Counted from the stretch's first letter, positions 46,422-55,325 are shown. The stretch: 64,000 nucleotides of DNA from Zobellia amurskyensis (GCF_009725985.1 NZ_RCNR01000001.1:62001-126000), one strand, 5' to 3'. Made by a program: numbers and translations. The notes: generated from the letters alone by a model not told the origin.

Positions 46422-48134
46422 TTATATATTTCCTTTTTTAAGTTCTTCTACTGCGTGATTGGCGGCTCTTGCCGAAAATGCCATGTAAGTTAATGATGGA
46501 TTTACACAACTTGATGAAGCCATAAAGGCACCATCGGTTACATAAACATTAGGTACTTCATGTACTTGATTGTGGCCGTTCAAAACCGAAGTTTTTGGGT
46601 CTCTTCCCATACGGGTAGTTCCCATTTCATGAATTCCATGACCAATATTGTAAGAACTGTTATGGGTATTGATATCTCTCGCTCCTGCTTTTTTTAGCAT
46701 TTCTGCGGCTTGAACTACGATGTCTTCACGCATTTTAAACTCATTGTCACGTATTTCGGCATCAAAAGTTACGGTTGGTAATCCCCAGCCATCTAAATTG
46801 TCATAGTCTAGCGTCATACGATTGTCTTGGTACGGTAAGATTTCACCAAAACCACCTACGCCCATAGTCCAGCCGCCAGGTTTTAGAATAGCCTCTTTTA
46901 GCTCGGCTCCCATGGCAAGTTCTGCAACAGAATCTTTCCAATTTTTACGACTTGCACCTCCCTGGTATCCAAATCCTCGTAAATAGTCTTTACTTTTTGA
47001 TTTGATGTCGATGTTCTTAAAACGTGGAATATACACACCACCTGGTCTTCGACCTTTATAATACTTGTCATCAAAACCATCAAACTTACCGTTGGCTCCT
47101 GCGCCTAAATGGTGGTCCATGATGTTTCTCCCCAGTTGGTCAGAATCATTACCCATTCCGTTAGGAAAACGTTCCGATTTTGATTGCATAAGAATGGAAG
47201 CCGATGCAATTGCGGATGCACATAAGAAAATGACCTTCGCCTTAAATACAAACTCTTCTTTTGTCAAATGGTCAATAACCTTAACACCAGTTGCTTTTTT
47301 TGTATCAGGGTCATAAATAACCTCGGTTACAATGGAATCTGGTCTAAGGGTGAGATTTCCTGTGCGTTCCGCAGCCGGTAATGTAGATGAATTACTGCTG
47401 AAGTATCCTCCAAATGGGCATCCTCTTGAACAGCGATTTCTAAACTGACATTTGGTACGTCCTTCAAACTCTTTGTCACCCGTTATGTGAGCAATTCGGC
47501 CTGAAGTAACCACTCTGCCATCCAAATTTTCGTAAACCTGGTCTCTAAAATGTTGTTCTACACAGTTCAAATCCATCATGGGTAAAAACTGTCCATCTGG
47601 TAATTGGCTCAGTCCCATTTTTTCACCTGAAACCCCAATGTAGGTTTCCACCTTATCGTACCACGGAGCAATGTCTTTGTAGCGAACGGGCCAGTCAACA
47701 CCATGACCATCAATTTTATTGGCTTCAAAATCAATTTCACTCCAACGGTAACTATGTCGCCCCCATGTTATTGAACGGCCGCCAACATGGTAGCCCCTCA
47801 TCCAGTTAAAGGGCTTGGTTTCGTTATAGGGGTGTTCTAGGTCGTTCACGAACCACTTATAGGAATCCGAGCTTTTCCCTTTATTCGTTCTACTTTGTTT
47901 GGGTCGTTTAGCTTTCTCTTCAATAGAAAGTTCAAGGCCATGCTTAAAGTCCCAATCGTCCATATGGGCTGTGGTGTAGTCTTTAATATGCTCCACCATT
48001 CTGCCACGTTCTAGCATCAGGGTTTTTAAACCGTTTTCGCATAGTTCTTTGGCAGCCCAGCCTCCGCTGACACCGGTACCTACCACAATGGCATCATAGG
48101 AACTTTGTTCTTCGTTAAAATAAAATTTGCTCAT
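46422..48134 (-). CDS. GMC-family FAD-dependent sugar oxidoreductase
   Basis: A 570-residue glucose-methanol-choline oxidoreductase. The FAD-binding motif GTGVSGG is at residues 19-25 within YDAIVVGTGVSGGWAAKEL, and ERGRMVEHI follows. The middle has WGRHSYRWSEIDFEANK and a Cys-rich segment CQFRNRCSRGCPFGGYFSSN. The C-terminal part has the catalytic His region (NIGHGIHEMGTTRMG) and VYVTDGAFMASSSCVNPSLT. Family members oxidise sugars or sugar acids, some at C3 to give 3-keto-glycosides. It lacks a signal peptide and probably hitchhikes with the Tat-signal small subunit encoded 2 bases downstream. The GH29 gene is just upstream in the operon. Confidence 0.9.
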   Translation of the reverse strand: MSKFYFNEEQSSYDAIVVGTGVSGGWAAKELCENGLKTLMLERGRMVEHIKDYTTAHMDDWDFKHGLELSIEEKAKRPKQSRTNKGKSSDSYKWFVNDLEHPYNETKPFNWMRGYHVGGRSITWGRHSYRWSEIDFEANKIDGHGVDWPVRYKDIAPWYDKVETYIGVSGEKMGLSQLPDGQFLPMMDLNCVEQHFRDQVYENLDGRVVTSGRIAHITGDKEFEGRTKCQFRNRCSRGCPFGGYFSSNSSTLPAAERTGNLTLRPDSIVTEVIYDPDTKKATGVKVIDHLTKEEFVFKAKVIFLCASAIASASILMQSKSERFPNGMGNDSDQLGRNIMDHHLGAGANGKFDGFDDKYYKGRRPGGVYIPRFKNIDIKSKSKDYLRGFGYQGGASRKNWKDSVAELAMGAELKEAILKPGGWTMGVGGFGEILPYQDNRMTLDYDNLDGWGLPTVTFDAEIRDNEFKMREDIVVQAAEMLKKAGARDINTHNSSYNIGHGIHEMGTTRMGRDPKTSVLNGHNQVHEVPNVYVTDGAFMASSSCVNPSLTYMAFSARAANHAVEELKKGNI

Positions 48135-48173
48135 TTTTTATATTTTGAAAATAGGTTTGGATTGTTTTCTTTT

Positions 48174-49676
48174 TTATTTGAATTTAATTCGAAAGACATA
48201 AGCGGCCTCGCAGGGCTTTGTACCCTCAACGGTGATGGTAAGTCCTTTGCCAGTTTGTTTCCACTTCATACTGTTTTTACCGCTTATGAATTCTACAGAT
48301 GCTATTTTTTTTGATGTATTGGGATTGTTTTTTGCTAGGGATTTAATAGTGAATTCCCCGTCTTTTGGCCAACCTAATGAGGTAGCATAAAGAGTTTCTC
48401 CTTTGGTAGTAAACCGAAAGTCTTCCGGACCGGATTCTTTATTTTTCTTTTCGGAATGATGACCCGTTTCTACTTTTGTAGGTCCTTCTCCAAAGATGTT
48501 CCATGGCCTAGTGTCGTAAATTGCTTCGCCGTTAAGACTTAGCCAAGCACCCATTTCATTTAATATCTTTTTTGCTTCATCGGGAATGGTACCATCTGCT
48601 TTAGGACCTATATTCAATAATAAACATCCGTTCTTGCTTACAATATCTATCAATTCATCAAGCAGGTAATTTGAGGTTTTATACTCTTCATTGGTTACAT
48701 AGCCCCAAGAAATTTTCCCTATTGAGGTATCTGTTTGCCAAGGGTATTTGTAGATGCCATCCATACGGCCGCGTTCAATATCTAAAACAATGAGGTCTTC
48801 AGGAAAGGATTTGTTTCTCATGTTTTTGTCCTGAAAAACAACACCTTTATTCCATTCTTCGCCTTTGTTATAGTAATAGGCCAATATTTTTTTATGCATT
48901 ACCTCAAAACCAGGTTTGTCCAATCCAAAATCAAACCACAGCAAATCAGGTTCATAATTGTCAATAATATCTGTAGTACGGTTCCACCATTGGTTCAGGA
49001 ATTTTTTAGTCGGTAAGGTATCATTACCTATCGGTTCGCCATACAGGTCATAAAATTCAGGGTTGTTGGTGTCCCAAGTAGGGTCATCTTTTCTATAATA
49101 AATTCTGTGCAGCGCAAAATGTGATGATGCGCCAAACTTCATTCCGTTGGCTTTGACCGCATCAGCAAGCAAGCGCATAACATCTTTTTTTGGTCCGGTG
49201 TCCTTCACGTTCCATCGGGTGTGCTTAGAAGCGTACATAGCGTAACCGTCATGATGTTCTGCAACAGGCACTACATAACGGGCTCCTGCATTTTTGAATA
49301 ATGTTGCCCATTGGTTGGCATCAAACTTTTCAGCTTTAAAATCAGGTATAAAATCTTTGTAACCGAATTTTGAAGGGTCGCCATAATGTTCACGGTGATA
49401 GGTATAGGGCTTTTTGCCGCCTTTGGACCATTTGTAATCATATATGCCTTTTGGATATTTTTCACTACTGTAAGCGGGTACGGCATAAGGTCCCCAGTGC
49501 AAGAAAATACCAAATTTAGCATCGCGGAACCATTCGGGAATTTCATATCCGGCTCTAATGGATTCCCATTCTGGTTGAAATTTCTCAGGTTTAAGTTGTG
49601 CCTGCAAAGCGGTTATCCCCATGAAAAGTAAAAGGGTAGTCGCGATTTTTTGTACAAGCTTGATTTTTGTTGTCAT
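48174..49676 (-). CDS. Glycoside hydrolase family 29, alpha-L-fucosidase-like, secreted
   Basis: A 500-residue retaining alpha-L-fucosidase-type enzyme with signal peptide MTTKIKLVQKIATTLLLFMGITALQA. The catalytic barrel begins WFRDAKFGIFLHWGPYAVPA, with substrate residues in VVPVAEHHDGYAMYASKHTR and WNVKDTGPKKDV. The nucleophile is Asp249 in DLLWFDFGLD. A C-terminal beta-domain follows from about residue 390. GH29 enzymes remove alpha-L-fucose, and some remove related sugars. It is the second gene of an operon: sulfatase, GH29, GMC oxidoreductase, small subunit, TIM barrel. This implies fucose or a fucose-like sugar in the target glycan. Confidence 0.93.
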   Translation of the reverse strand: MTTKIKLVQKIATTLLLFMGITALQAQLKPEKFQPEWESIRAGYEIPEWFRDAKFGIFLHWGPYAVPAYSSEKYPKGIYDYKWSKGGKKPYTYHREHYGDPSKFGYKDFIPDFKAEKFDANQWATLFKNAGARYVVPVAEHHDGYAMYASKHTRWNVKDTGPKKDVMRLLADAVKANGMKFGASSHFALHRIYYRKDDPTWDTNNPEFYDLYGEPIGNDTLPTKKFLNQWWNRTTDIIDNYEPDLLWFDFGLDKPGFEVMHKKILAYYYNKGEEWNKGVVFQDKNMRNKSFPEDLIVLDIERGRMDGIYKYPWQTDTSIGKISWGYVTNEEYKTSNYLLDELIDIVSKNGCLLLNIGPKADGTIPDEAKKILNEMGAWLSLNGEAIYDTRPWNIFGEGPTKVETGHHSEKKNKESGPEDFRFTTKGETLYATSLGWPKDGEFTIKSLAKNNPNTSKKIASVEFISGKNSMKWKQTGKGLTITVEGTKPCEAAYVFRIKFK

Positions 49677-49690
49677 TCTGAATTTTGGCT

Positions 49691-51268
49691 TTAATTCTTT
49701 TTCTTCTTTTTGATAATGCCAATTTCAGGACGAGGTATATCTTCTGAAGCTCCTCTCATAACATAAGGTTCCCATTTTTTGCGGGCCTTTTGCCATTCTT
49801 GAAGTGTTTTTGTAGGATACCATGAAGGCCAGCCTGTACGGTTAAAATCGTATTTTTTTTGGTTTTTGGCTACCCATTCATCCACTGTTGAAAAAGGGTT
49901 TTTATCAGGAAAAACGCCAAGGGCTCTAAACTCTTCACTTACACCTTGGTCTTTGATGACATTGGTGCGCCAGTTTTGAAGTTCGGCCAGTAGCTCTTTT
50001 TTCACAGAGCTATATTCGGGGTTATCGGCTACATTGTCTACCTCAAATGTGTCTTTTTGTAGGTCATATAGCTCAATTTTGGGTTTTATTGGGGCAAAGA
50101 AGGCAGCTTGCTCGGGAGTAAGTTCTCCTTTGAGGTACATGATACTCATTTCGGCAAGTACGGGATAGGCGTTTTCCTTGTACTGGTTGTACTGCAAGTA
50201 CGGCCTTTCGGGCATTAAGTTTAGAATGAGTTTGTAATCTTTTGACCGTATGGAACGCATGGCATCATGGGTTTCGTCCATCTTATCACGAGCTGCAAAA
50301 GTGTATTTCCTATTTTTTATCTCATCACCTAAAAGATTTTTTCCATGTAAAGGTACTGGAGGGATGATATTGGCTGCGGAAAGTATAGTGGCATCAATAT
50401 CCAAAGACATAACTAAATCTTCATTTACTTGACCAGGTTTTATTTTTCCAGGCCACCGCATAATCATGGGTATTCTGGTTCCACCGTCATATAAGAATTG
50501 TTTACCTCTAATATGGCAACGACCATGGTCGCCAATAAAAAAGACAATAGTATTATCGGCAAGACCTTCATCTTTAAGTCGTTTTAACAAAGCACCTACT
50601 TCTTGGTCCACCAATTGCATTTGTTCAAGGCCGTTGGCCCAATCACGGCGAACAAAAGGAGTGTCTGCATAGTAGGGTGGAAGTTCAACATCTTTTATAT
50701 CAATAGGCCTTTCTGGGTCACGGTTCCAAGACCGGTGGGTACCTCCAAAGGTAATCCTGGCAAAGAAAGGTTGGCCGGGTTCGCGGTCTGCCCAGTCATT
50801 GGTGTTCATAAAAAGTTCTTCCTTGGTGTCGGGAAGAAAATTCATATCGGTCTTCCAACTCATCAAAGTGGTAAAATACCCAGCTTCTTCAAATAATTTT
50901 GGAATGGGTTTTATGCCATAGGGTAAGGCCTGTTTATTGTGCTCACGATGCTGGTTTGCTCCAATATAGTTTTGATGGAAACCGGTCATCATTGCAGAAC
51001 GAGAGGTTGAGCAAACGGGTGACGTTGTAAAAGCTTTGTTATAACGAATACCCTCCGAAGCCAATTGGTCTATATGTGGGGTGGAGATACCTTTTGTGCC
51101 ATAGCAGGATAAATCCGGACTCCAATCTTCTATGGTGATCCATAGTATATTTGGGCGACTGTCAACTGTTTCTGTTTTCTCTTTTTTAGAGCTATCTCCA
51201 CAGGAGGAAAGTATAAGAGAGCAAATACATAATAACGGGAGACTAAACTTTTTAACCGACAGAATCAT
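49691..51268 (-). CDS. Sulfatase, S1 family, heparan N-sulfatase-like lipoprotein
   Basis: A 525-residue sulfatase with lipobox LILSSC (Cys23). The first metal motif is NILWITIEDWSPDLSCYG, with Glu-Asp instead of Asp-Asp. The formylglycine motif is SPVCSTSRSAMMTG with Cys86; Thr takes the usual Pro place. HQNYIGANQHREHN and FIGDHGRCHIRGKQ follow. It is a close paralogue of the sulfatase at 24223. It starts the GH29-GMC operon, and its upstream region holds the 18-bp shared element and a CATAAAC word, so it is likely co-regulated with susC1. Confidence 0.92.
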   Translation of the reverse strand: MILSVKKFSLPLLCICSLILSSCGDSSKKEKTETVDSRPNILWITIEDWSPDLSCYGTKGISTPHIDQLASEGIRYNKAFTTSPVCSTSRSAMMTGFHQNYIGANQHREHNKQALPYGIKPIPKLFEEAGYFTTLMSWKTDMNFLPDTKEELFMNTNDWADREPGQPFFARITFGGTHRSWNRDPERPIDIKDVELPPYYADTPFVRRDWANGLEQMQLVDQEVGALLKRLKDEGLADNTIVFFIGDHGRCHIRGKQFLYDGGTRIPMIMRWPGKIKPGQVNEDLVMSLDIDATILSAANIIPPVPLHGKNLLGDEIKNRKYTFAARDKMDETHDAMRSIRSKDYKLILNLMPERPYLQYNQYKENAYPVLAEMSIMYLKGELTPEQAAFFAPIKPKIELYDLQKDTFEVDNVADNPEYSSVKKELLAELQNWRTNVIKDQGVSEEFRALGVFPDKNPFSTVDEWVAKNQKKYDFNRTGWPSWYPTKTLQEWQKARKKWEPYVMRGASEDIPRPEIGIIKKKKKN

Positions 51269-51332
51269 ATAGGTTGTGAATTATATCTGATATCAAATAA
51301 AACCTAAATGCAGTAAAGCTGTGTATGTGTCT

Positions 51333-51360
51333 GTTTATGTATTGTCTCTCTCTGTAAATT
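51333..51360 (-). promoter_or_regulatory. CATAAAC word and 18-bp shared element upstream of the GH29-GMC operon
   Basis: On the plus strand, GTTTATG (51333-51339) is followed by TGTCTCTCTCTGTAAATT (51343-51360). The second part matches the susC1 copy at 17 of 18 bases. It lies about 65-90 bases before the sulfatase start, a suitable place for an operator. Confidence 0.5.
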
Positions 51361-51377
51361 AGGAACCTGCTTTAGAA

Positions 51378-52823
51378 TTACTCATTATAAAAGTCTGAAA
51401 TAATATTTCTAGCCCCTTTTTGATAATCCCATAGATAATCACCGGTTACATTAACGCACTTTTGACTAATATGATGCGGAAGCACGGAAACTAGAGGGTA
51501 GCCTATTTTGGATTTGACCATTCCTAAATGCTGTAGGTATTTTTCTTCTGTGATATCTTTTTCGGCATTTCCTCCTATATGGTCCAAGTTAATGCCACGA
51601 CCGGGAGAAGATTTATAAGAGATTTCATAATGGGTCTTTACACGGGCAGGCCAATCATACTTGTCATTTAGCCAAACATCATTGGTTCTGGTAACGTCGG
51701 TAAACTTGGTAAAGAAAATGTCCGGAACATGAAACTCCATTTCAATAGTTTCATCTATGCCTTTTGCCGCTTTATATAATTCCTTGTGTATGTGCAACAT
51801 GTCTGATTTTGTGTTGTACGACATGTCAATTTTGAATTTCCGTACGCCCATTTTATGAAATCGGTCAATAGTCTCAGAAGCATATTCAAAAATATCGGCT
51901 TTCGGATTTAGCCATCGTACTCCTTTGTCATATTCGGTATTACCTTGTGCCCTAAAAGCACCCAAGAGGTTTGGATTGCGCTGAGCAATAGTGCTGGCAC
52001 CATGTATTTTTGGAAAAGCAATCCATAAGCCAGGAGTGAAGCCTTTCTCATTTATGAGGTCCATGGTCTTTCTAAAATCAGGAAATTTCTTCGGATCGGG
52101 ATTCCATGAACCATATCCAGAATTTAAAGAGCCGTCAGGGAATTGGCCCCAACCGTGGTCTAATGTCATTTTTCCTTTGGGATAGCCGTATTCAACTATT
52201 TTATCTAAGTACTTCGCTACAAAATTGTGATTTAATATATTGAAGTGCCCTTTGGGTATATTGGATTGTATCTTCTGTTCTACCCAGGTGCAATACTCCA
52301 CATCTGCCCAAAAGTGAGGATACACTTTATAAGGTTGAATGTTTAGACGTTGCATCATTTTGGTGTTGTAAGTTTTCCATGCTTCCTCGCCATTACCGCT
52401 TTCATCAATAAAAAGTTCTTGTCCATTTGGAACGTTTATGGTCAAAGTTTCTTTTCCATCAAAACTAAATGTAGAATTTTCAAAACCAAACGTGGTCATG
52501 AAGCCTATGAATTTACCTGCGGCATCTCTGATAATGGGTGAACCGCTCATGCCACTTGCGGGAACAGTAAATGGGTTGTGAGTGAAAGCACCGCTTAGAA
52601 AATAATAGGCATCACCTCCTTTTTGAGCAGCGGTACCATCACTGTTGTAGGGGCAGAATAAAGGTTTGGTTACTTTTATCTTCACCTTTTCACCTTCGTT
52701 AGTATTCTTTTTATTCGAAAACTCATAATGTGGGGAAGCTACTTGTGCCGCCAACGGACCTGATATTCCGGCTAAGGCAATACCCATACCTGCTTTTTTG
52801 ATAAAATTTCTTCTGTTCTTCAT
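51378..52823 (-). CDS. Putative alpha-glycosidase, GH31/GH36-like TIM barrel, Tat-exported
   Basis: A 481-residue protein with a twin-arginine signal (NRRNFIKKAGMGIALAG). An N-terminal beta-sandwich precedes a barrel with GH31/GH36-clan features: KMTLDHGWGQFPDGSLNSGY, WNPDPKKFPDFRKTMDLINE and KGFTPGLWIAFPKIHG. The likely nucleophile is Asp333 in RKFKIDMSYN, and the acid/base may be an Asp in DVTRTNDVWLNDKYDW. The family assignment is by motif resemblance only; alpha-galactosidase activity would suit the locus. It starts 7 bases after the stop of the beta-propeller gene and is probably the last gene of the susC2 operon. Confidence 0.65.
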   Translation of the reverse strand: MKNRRNFIKKAGMGIALAGISGPLAAQVASPHYEFSNKKNTNEGEKVKIKVTKPLFCPYNSDGTAAQKGGDAYYFLSGAFTHNPFTVPASGMSGSPIIRDAAGKFIGFMTTFGFENSTFSFDGKETLTINVPNGQELFIDESGNGEEAWKTYNTKMMQRLNIQPYKVYPHFWADVEYCTWVEQKIQSNIPKGHFNILNHNFVAKYLDKIVEYGYPKGKMTLDHGWGQFPDGSLNSGYGSWNPDPKKFPDFRKTMDLINEKGFTPGLWIAFPKIHGASTIAQRNPNLLGAFRAQGNTEYDKGVRWLNPKADIFEYASETIDRFHKMGVRKFKIDMSYNTKSDMLHIHKELYKAAKGIDETIEMEFHVPDIFFTKFTDVTRTNDVWLNDKYDWPARVKTHYEISYKSSPGRGINLDHIGGNAEKDITEEKYLQHLGMVKSKIGYPLVSVLPHHISQKCVNVTGDYLWDYQKGARNIISDFYNE

Positions 52824-52830
52824 TTTGATG

Positions 52831-54543
52831 CTATTCTTGAAGTGTGATTGTTTTGATGAAATTCACAGGCTTATGAGCTTTAGAGGTAATTGTACTTTTT
52901 ACAGTGTAAGTGGCTCCTTTTTGCAGTTTTATTTTGTTTGAAAGTGAAACCGTGGTTTCTTGAAAAGGTTTTATTGGAGAAATTGTTCCAGAAGCTAAAA
53001 TCTGTTCCTTTCCGTCATTTACAAGGGTGAGCTTAAGGTTGGTACTCGTAGAAGTAACTTGTCCAAAATTTTCAACCTTTACGGCTATATCATATCCAGA
53101 GGCTGTCTTTTTGAAAACAGGGGCCCGGGCAGATAGAATTGGGTTGAGGTATTCTACTTCTGGCAAACGGGTATAGCCAAAAAGCAATTTTCCGTTTTTG
53201 TCTTTGCCCAATAGTTTTCCTGCAAAATTGTCGTCAGTAAGGCCATTGCCTTTTCCGTCAAAAACGAGGATGAGGTCTTTGCCTGATTTTTCGGATCTGG
53301 ATATTTTGCTTCCCTTTCCGAAGTTTACTTCTTCCGAAGCACCGAAGCGCAATGAGCCTAAATCAATGTCGGTTTGCGGATTAAAATCGTTTTCGGCTTC
53401 AATTTTAAGTCGGATTTCTTTTGTGCTTGAGGTAATTTTTTTATCGTTTAAAACGGTCAACAGCTTTTCCTTTCTAAGGGGTACGACAATGAGTTTTGAA
53501 CTGTGATTATCGTTGGGGAGATCTTCGTATTTTAAGGTGTCGATTACCGCAAAGTTGGCGGCAATGGCCCTTCCTTTTTCATCTTGTAGTATACGGATAC
53601 GCTCGTATTTATGCCAACCTTCATTTATCCCATTTTCATGAACCGAAATACCGGGCATATAAGCTTCTCCTGGCTCTACTTTCCAATCTACACCATCTTT
53701 TGAACGTAAGTACCATGCAATTCTTCCCAGCCAATCGTTCACGATAAGATGGTATTGTACATGGTCTTTCCAGACTACAGGGTCTTCATATTTGCCTTCT
53801 ACAGGAGGATAGACAGATTTTTCTCCTATCATATTCCATTTGGCTAGACCATTTTTGCTGAAGTATGGGTAGCCGTGGCGGTTTACCATAAGAAATGAAC
53901 CGTCCTCGCGTTGCGCAAAAGTACAGTTGTGCATAAAATTTGAAGCATTTGAGGTCTTGCGGTCACGTTTGTCGAATTCAAATTCCCCTTCTCGCCACGG
54001 ACCGTTAATGTGTTGTGCCACATAATATTTGTCGATTACGTAAAGCACATAACGCCCTTTTTTTGTCACATACCATGTAGGGTTATGACCATGACCTACT
54101 TCTCCAGCAATTTTAAAGGGGCCAAAGGGAGATTCCGAAACACCATGTACAACACGACTATCATGGTAGGACATATGGCCTTTCTCGGCATTTTCGGGCC
54201 AACGGCAAACGAACAGATGGTATTTCCCATCTTCTTTTTGGAGTAAGGTATTTCCGCCCCAATAAGACCAAAGGGGACTTTCAATCCCGTTATTAATATC
54301 TCTGGGGATTACATTTTTAGAACCCCAAGTATCTGAAGTTATACCGCCTAAATCTGGCATGGGTAAAAAACGGTCCATGAAGCGGCCTCCTAAAACAAGG
54401 TTGTTCCATTCTTTGGGTCGTTCTCTTTCTACCACCATTTCACTGGCTTTCTTTTTTTGCTTCTCCAATTCAGTTTTTTGCTGAGATTGAATTGATGAGA
54501 GATTGAGAAAGGCTAGGACAAGAAAAAGGTAGTTCTGTTTCAT
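52831..54543 (-). CDS. GH43-like beta-propeller protein with C-terminal CARDB-like domain
   Basis: A 570-residue secreted protein (signal peptide MKQNYLFLVLAFLNLSSIQS). Residues about 60-370 look like a five-bladed propeller of the GH43/GH117/GH32 type: LWSYWGGNTLLQKEDGKYHL, VVHGVSESPFGPFKIAGEVG, GHNPTWYVTKKGRYVLYVID and KYEDPVVWKDHVQYHLIVND. Residues about 480-570 resemble a CARDB-type beta-sandwich (GYDIAVKVENFGQVTSTSTN). I cannot assign a numbered glycosidase family or a catalytic triad with confidence. It lies between the SGNH esterase gene (13 bases upstream) and the GH31/36-like gene. Confidence 0.65.
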   Translation of the reverse strand: MKQNYLFLVLAFLNLSSIQSQQKTELEKQKKKASEMVVERERPKEWNNLVLGGRFMDRFLPMPDLGGITSDTWGSKNVIPRDINNGIESPLWSYWGGNTLLQKEDGKYHLFVCRWPENAEKGHMSYHDSRVVHGVSESPFGPFKIAGEVGHGHNPTWYVTKKGRYVLYVIDKYYVAQHINGPWREGEFEFDKRDRKTSNASNFMHNCTFAQREDGSFLMVNRHGYPYFSKNGLAKWNMIGEKSVYPPVEGKYEDPVVWKDHVQYHLIVNDWLGRIAWYLRSKDGVDWKVEPGEAYMPGISVHENGINEGWHKYERIRILQDEKGRAIAANFAVIDTLKYEDLPNDNHSSKLIVVPLRKEKLLTVLNDKKITSSTKEIRLKIEAENDFNPQTDIDLGSLRFGASEEVNFGKGSKISRSEKSGKDLILVFDGKGNGLTDDNFAGKLLGKDKNGKLLFGYTRLPEVEYLNPILSARAPVFKKTASGYDIAVKVENFGQVTSTSTNLKLTLVNDGKEQILASGTISPIKPFQETTVSLSNKIKLQKGATYTVKSTITSKAHKPVNFIKTITLQE

Positions 54544-54556
54544 TTTAAAGGTGGTT

Positions 54557-55309
54557 CTATTCTGTAATCAATTTTTGGATATCGGCATCAAGTGCTTTGA
54601 ACATTAGCAAATGTCCTTCTGCATTGGGGTGCAGGTAATCAGGCATAAGTTCCTTGTTGACCTTTCCATTCTCATCAACATATTCAGAGCTGATGTCTAT
54701 ATAATGGATTTTTGAATTCTTTTTTGGGAAGGAAGAAAGCAATTTGTTCGTTGCCTTGTTAATATTATCTCTGTGATTGGGTTTATAACCATAAGGAAGA
54801 ATACCCATGAGTAGAATTTCGGTATTCGGTAGTTTTTGGTTTAACAGGCTGCATATTTTGTAAATACCATTGGCCAGTTCTTCTGGGGTGCTTATGTTCA
54901 GGTAATGGTTTCCGTCCGTGTTATTTGTACCAATGAGAACAACCGCTACTTTGGGATTGATACCTTCTAAGGTGCCATTTTCGATGCGCCATATAACATT
55001 CTCGGTACGGTCACCACTGATACCCATATCTACGGTGCGGTACCGATCTAAGTACTTCGTCCAAACCTCTTTTCGGTCTTCTTTTTCCAACGTGTGAAAA
55101 ATGGAATTGCCCACCAAAATCAGTTCGGGGTTAGATTTAAGTCGACTTTTAATAGTCTCGTGCCGTTTGTTCCACCATTCCGCATCTAGTTGAACGGATT
55201 GGGCTGCCGGGTTTTCCTTTGGTGGGTCAAGTTTCGCGCTAGAACACGATGTTAGTAGGCATATGAGTAAAAAGGGTAGGATGTGACCGGGTTTGATTTT
55301 GTTAGCCAT
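54557..55309 (-). CDS. SGNH/GDSL-type esterase lipoprotein
   Basis: A 250-residue SGNH hydrolase. I start it at 55309 rather than the longer frame at 55372. The shorter protein begins MANKIKPGHILPFLLICLLT with a lipobox ending in SC, and it clears the stop of the upstream sulfatase by 16 bases. The four blocks are visible: LVGNSIF (Ser), MGISGDRTENVIW (Gly), VLIGTNNTDG (Asn) and MPDYLHPNAEGH (Asp/His). Such enzymes remove acetyl or other acyl groups from glycans. It lies between a sulfatase and the beta-propeller gene in the susC2 operon, which suggests the glycan carries acyl groups as well as sulfate. Confidence 0.87.
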   Translation of the reverse strand: MANKIKPGHILPFLLICLLTSCSSAKLDPPKENPAAQSVQLDAEWWNKRHETIKSRLKSNPELILVGNSIFHTLEKEDRKEVWTKYLDRYRTVDMGISGDRTENVIWRIENGTLEGINPKVAVVLIGTNNTDGNHYLNISTPEELANGIYKICSLLNQKLPNTEILLMGILPYGYKPNHRDNINKATNKLLSSFPKKNSKIHYIDISSEYVDENGKVNKELMPDYLHPNAEGHLLMFKALDADIQKLITE

Positions 55310-55325
55310 AATTGTCAACTTGGTT

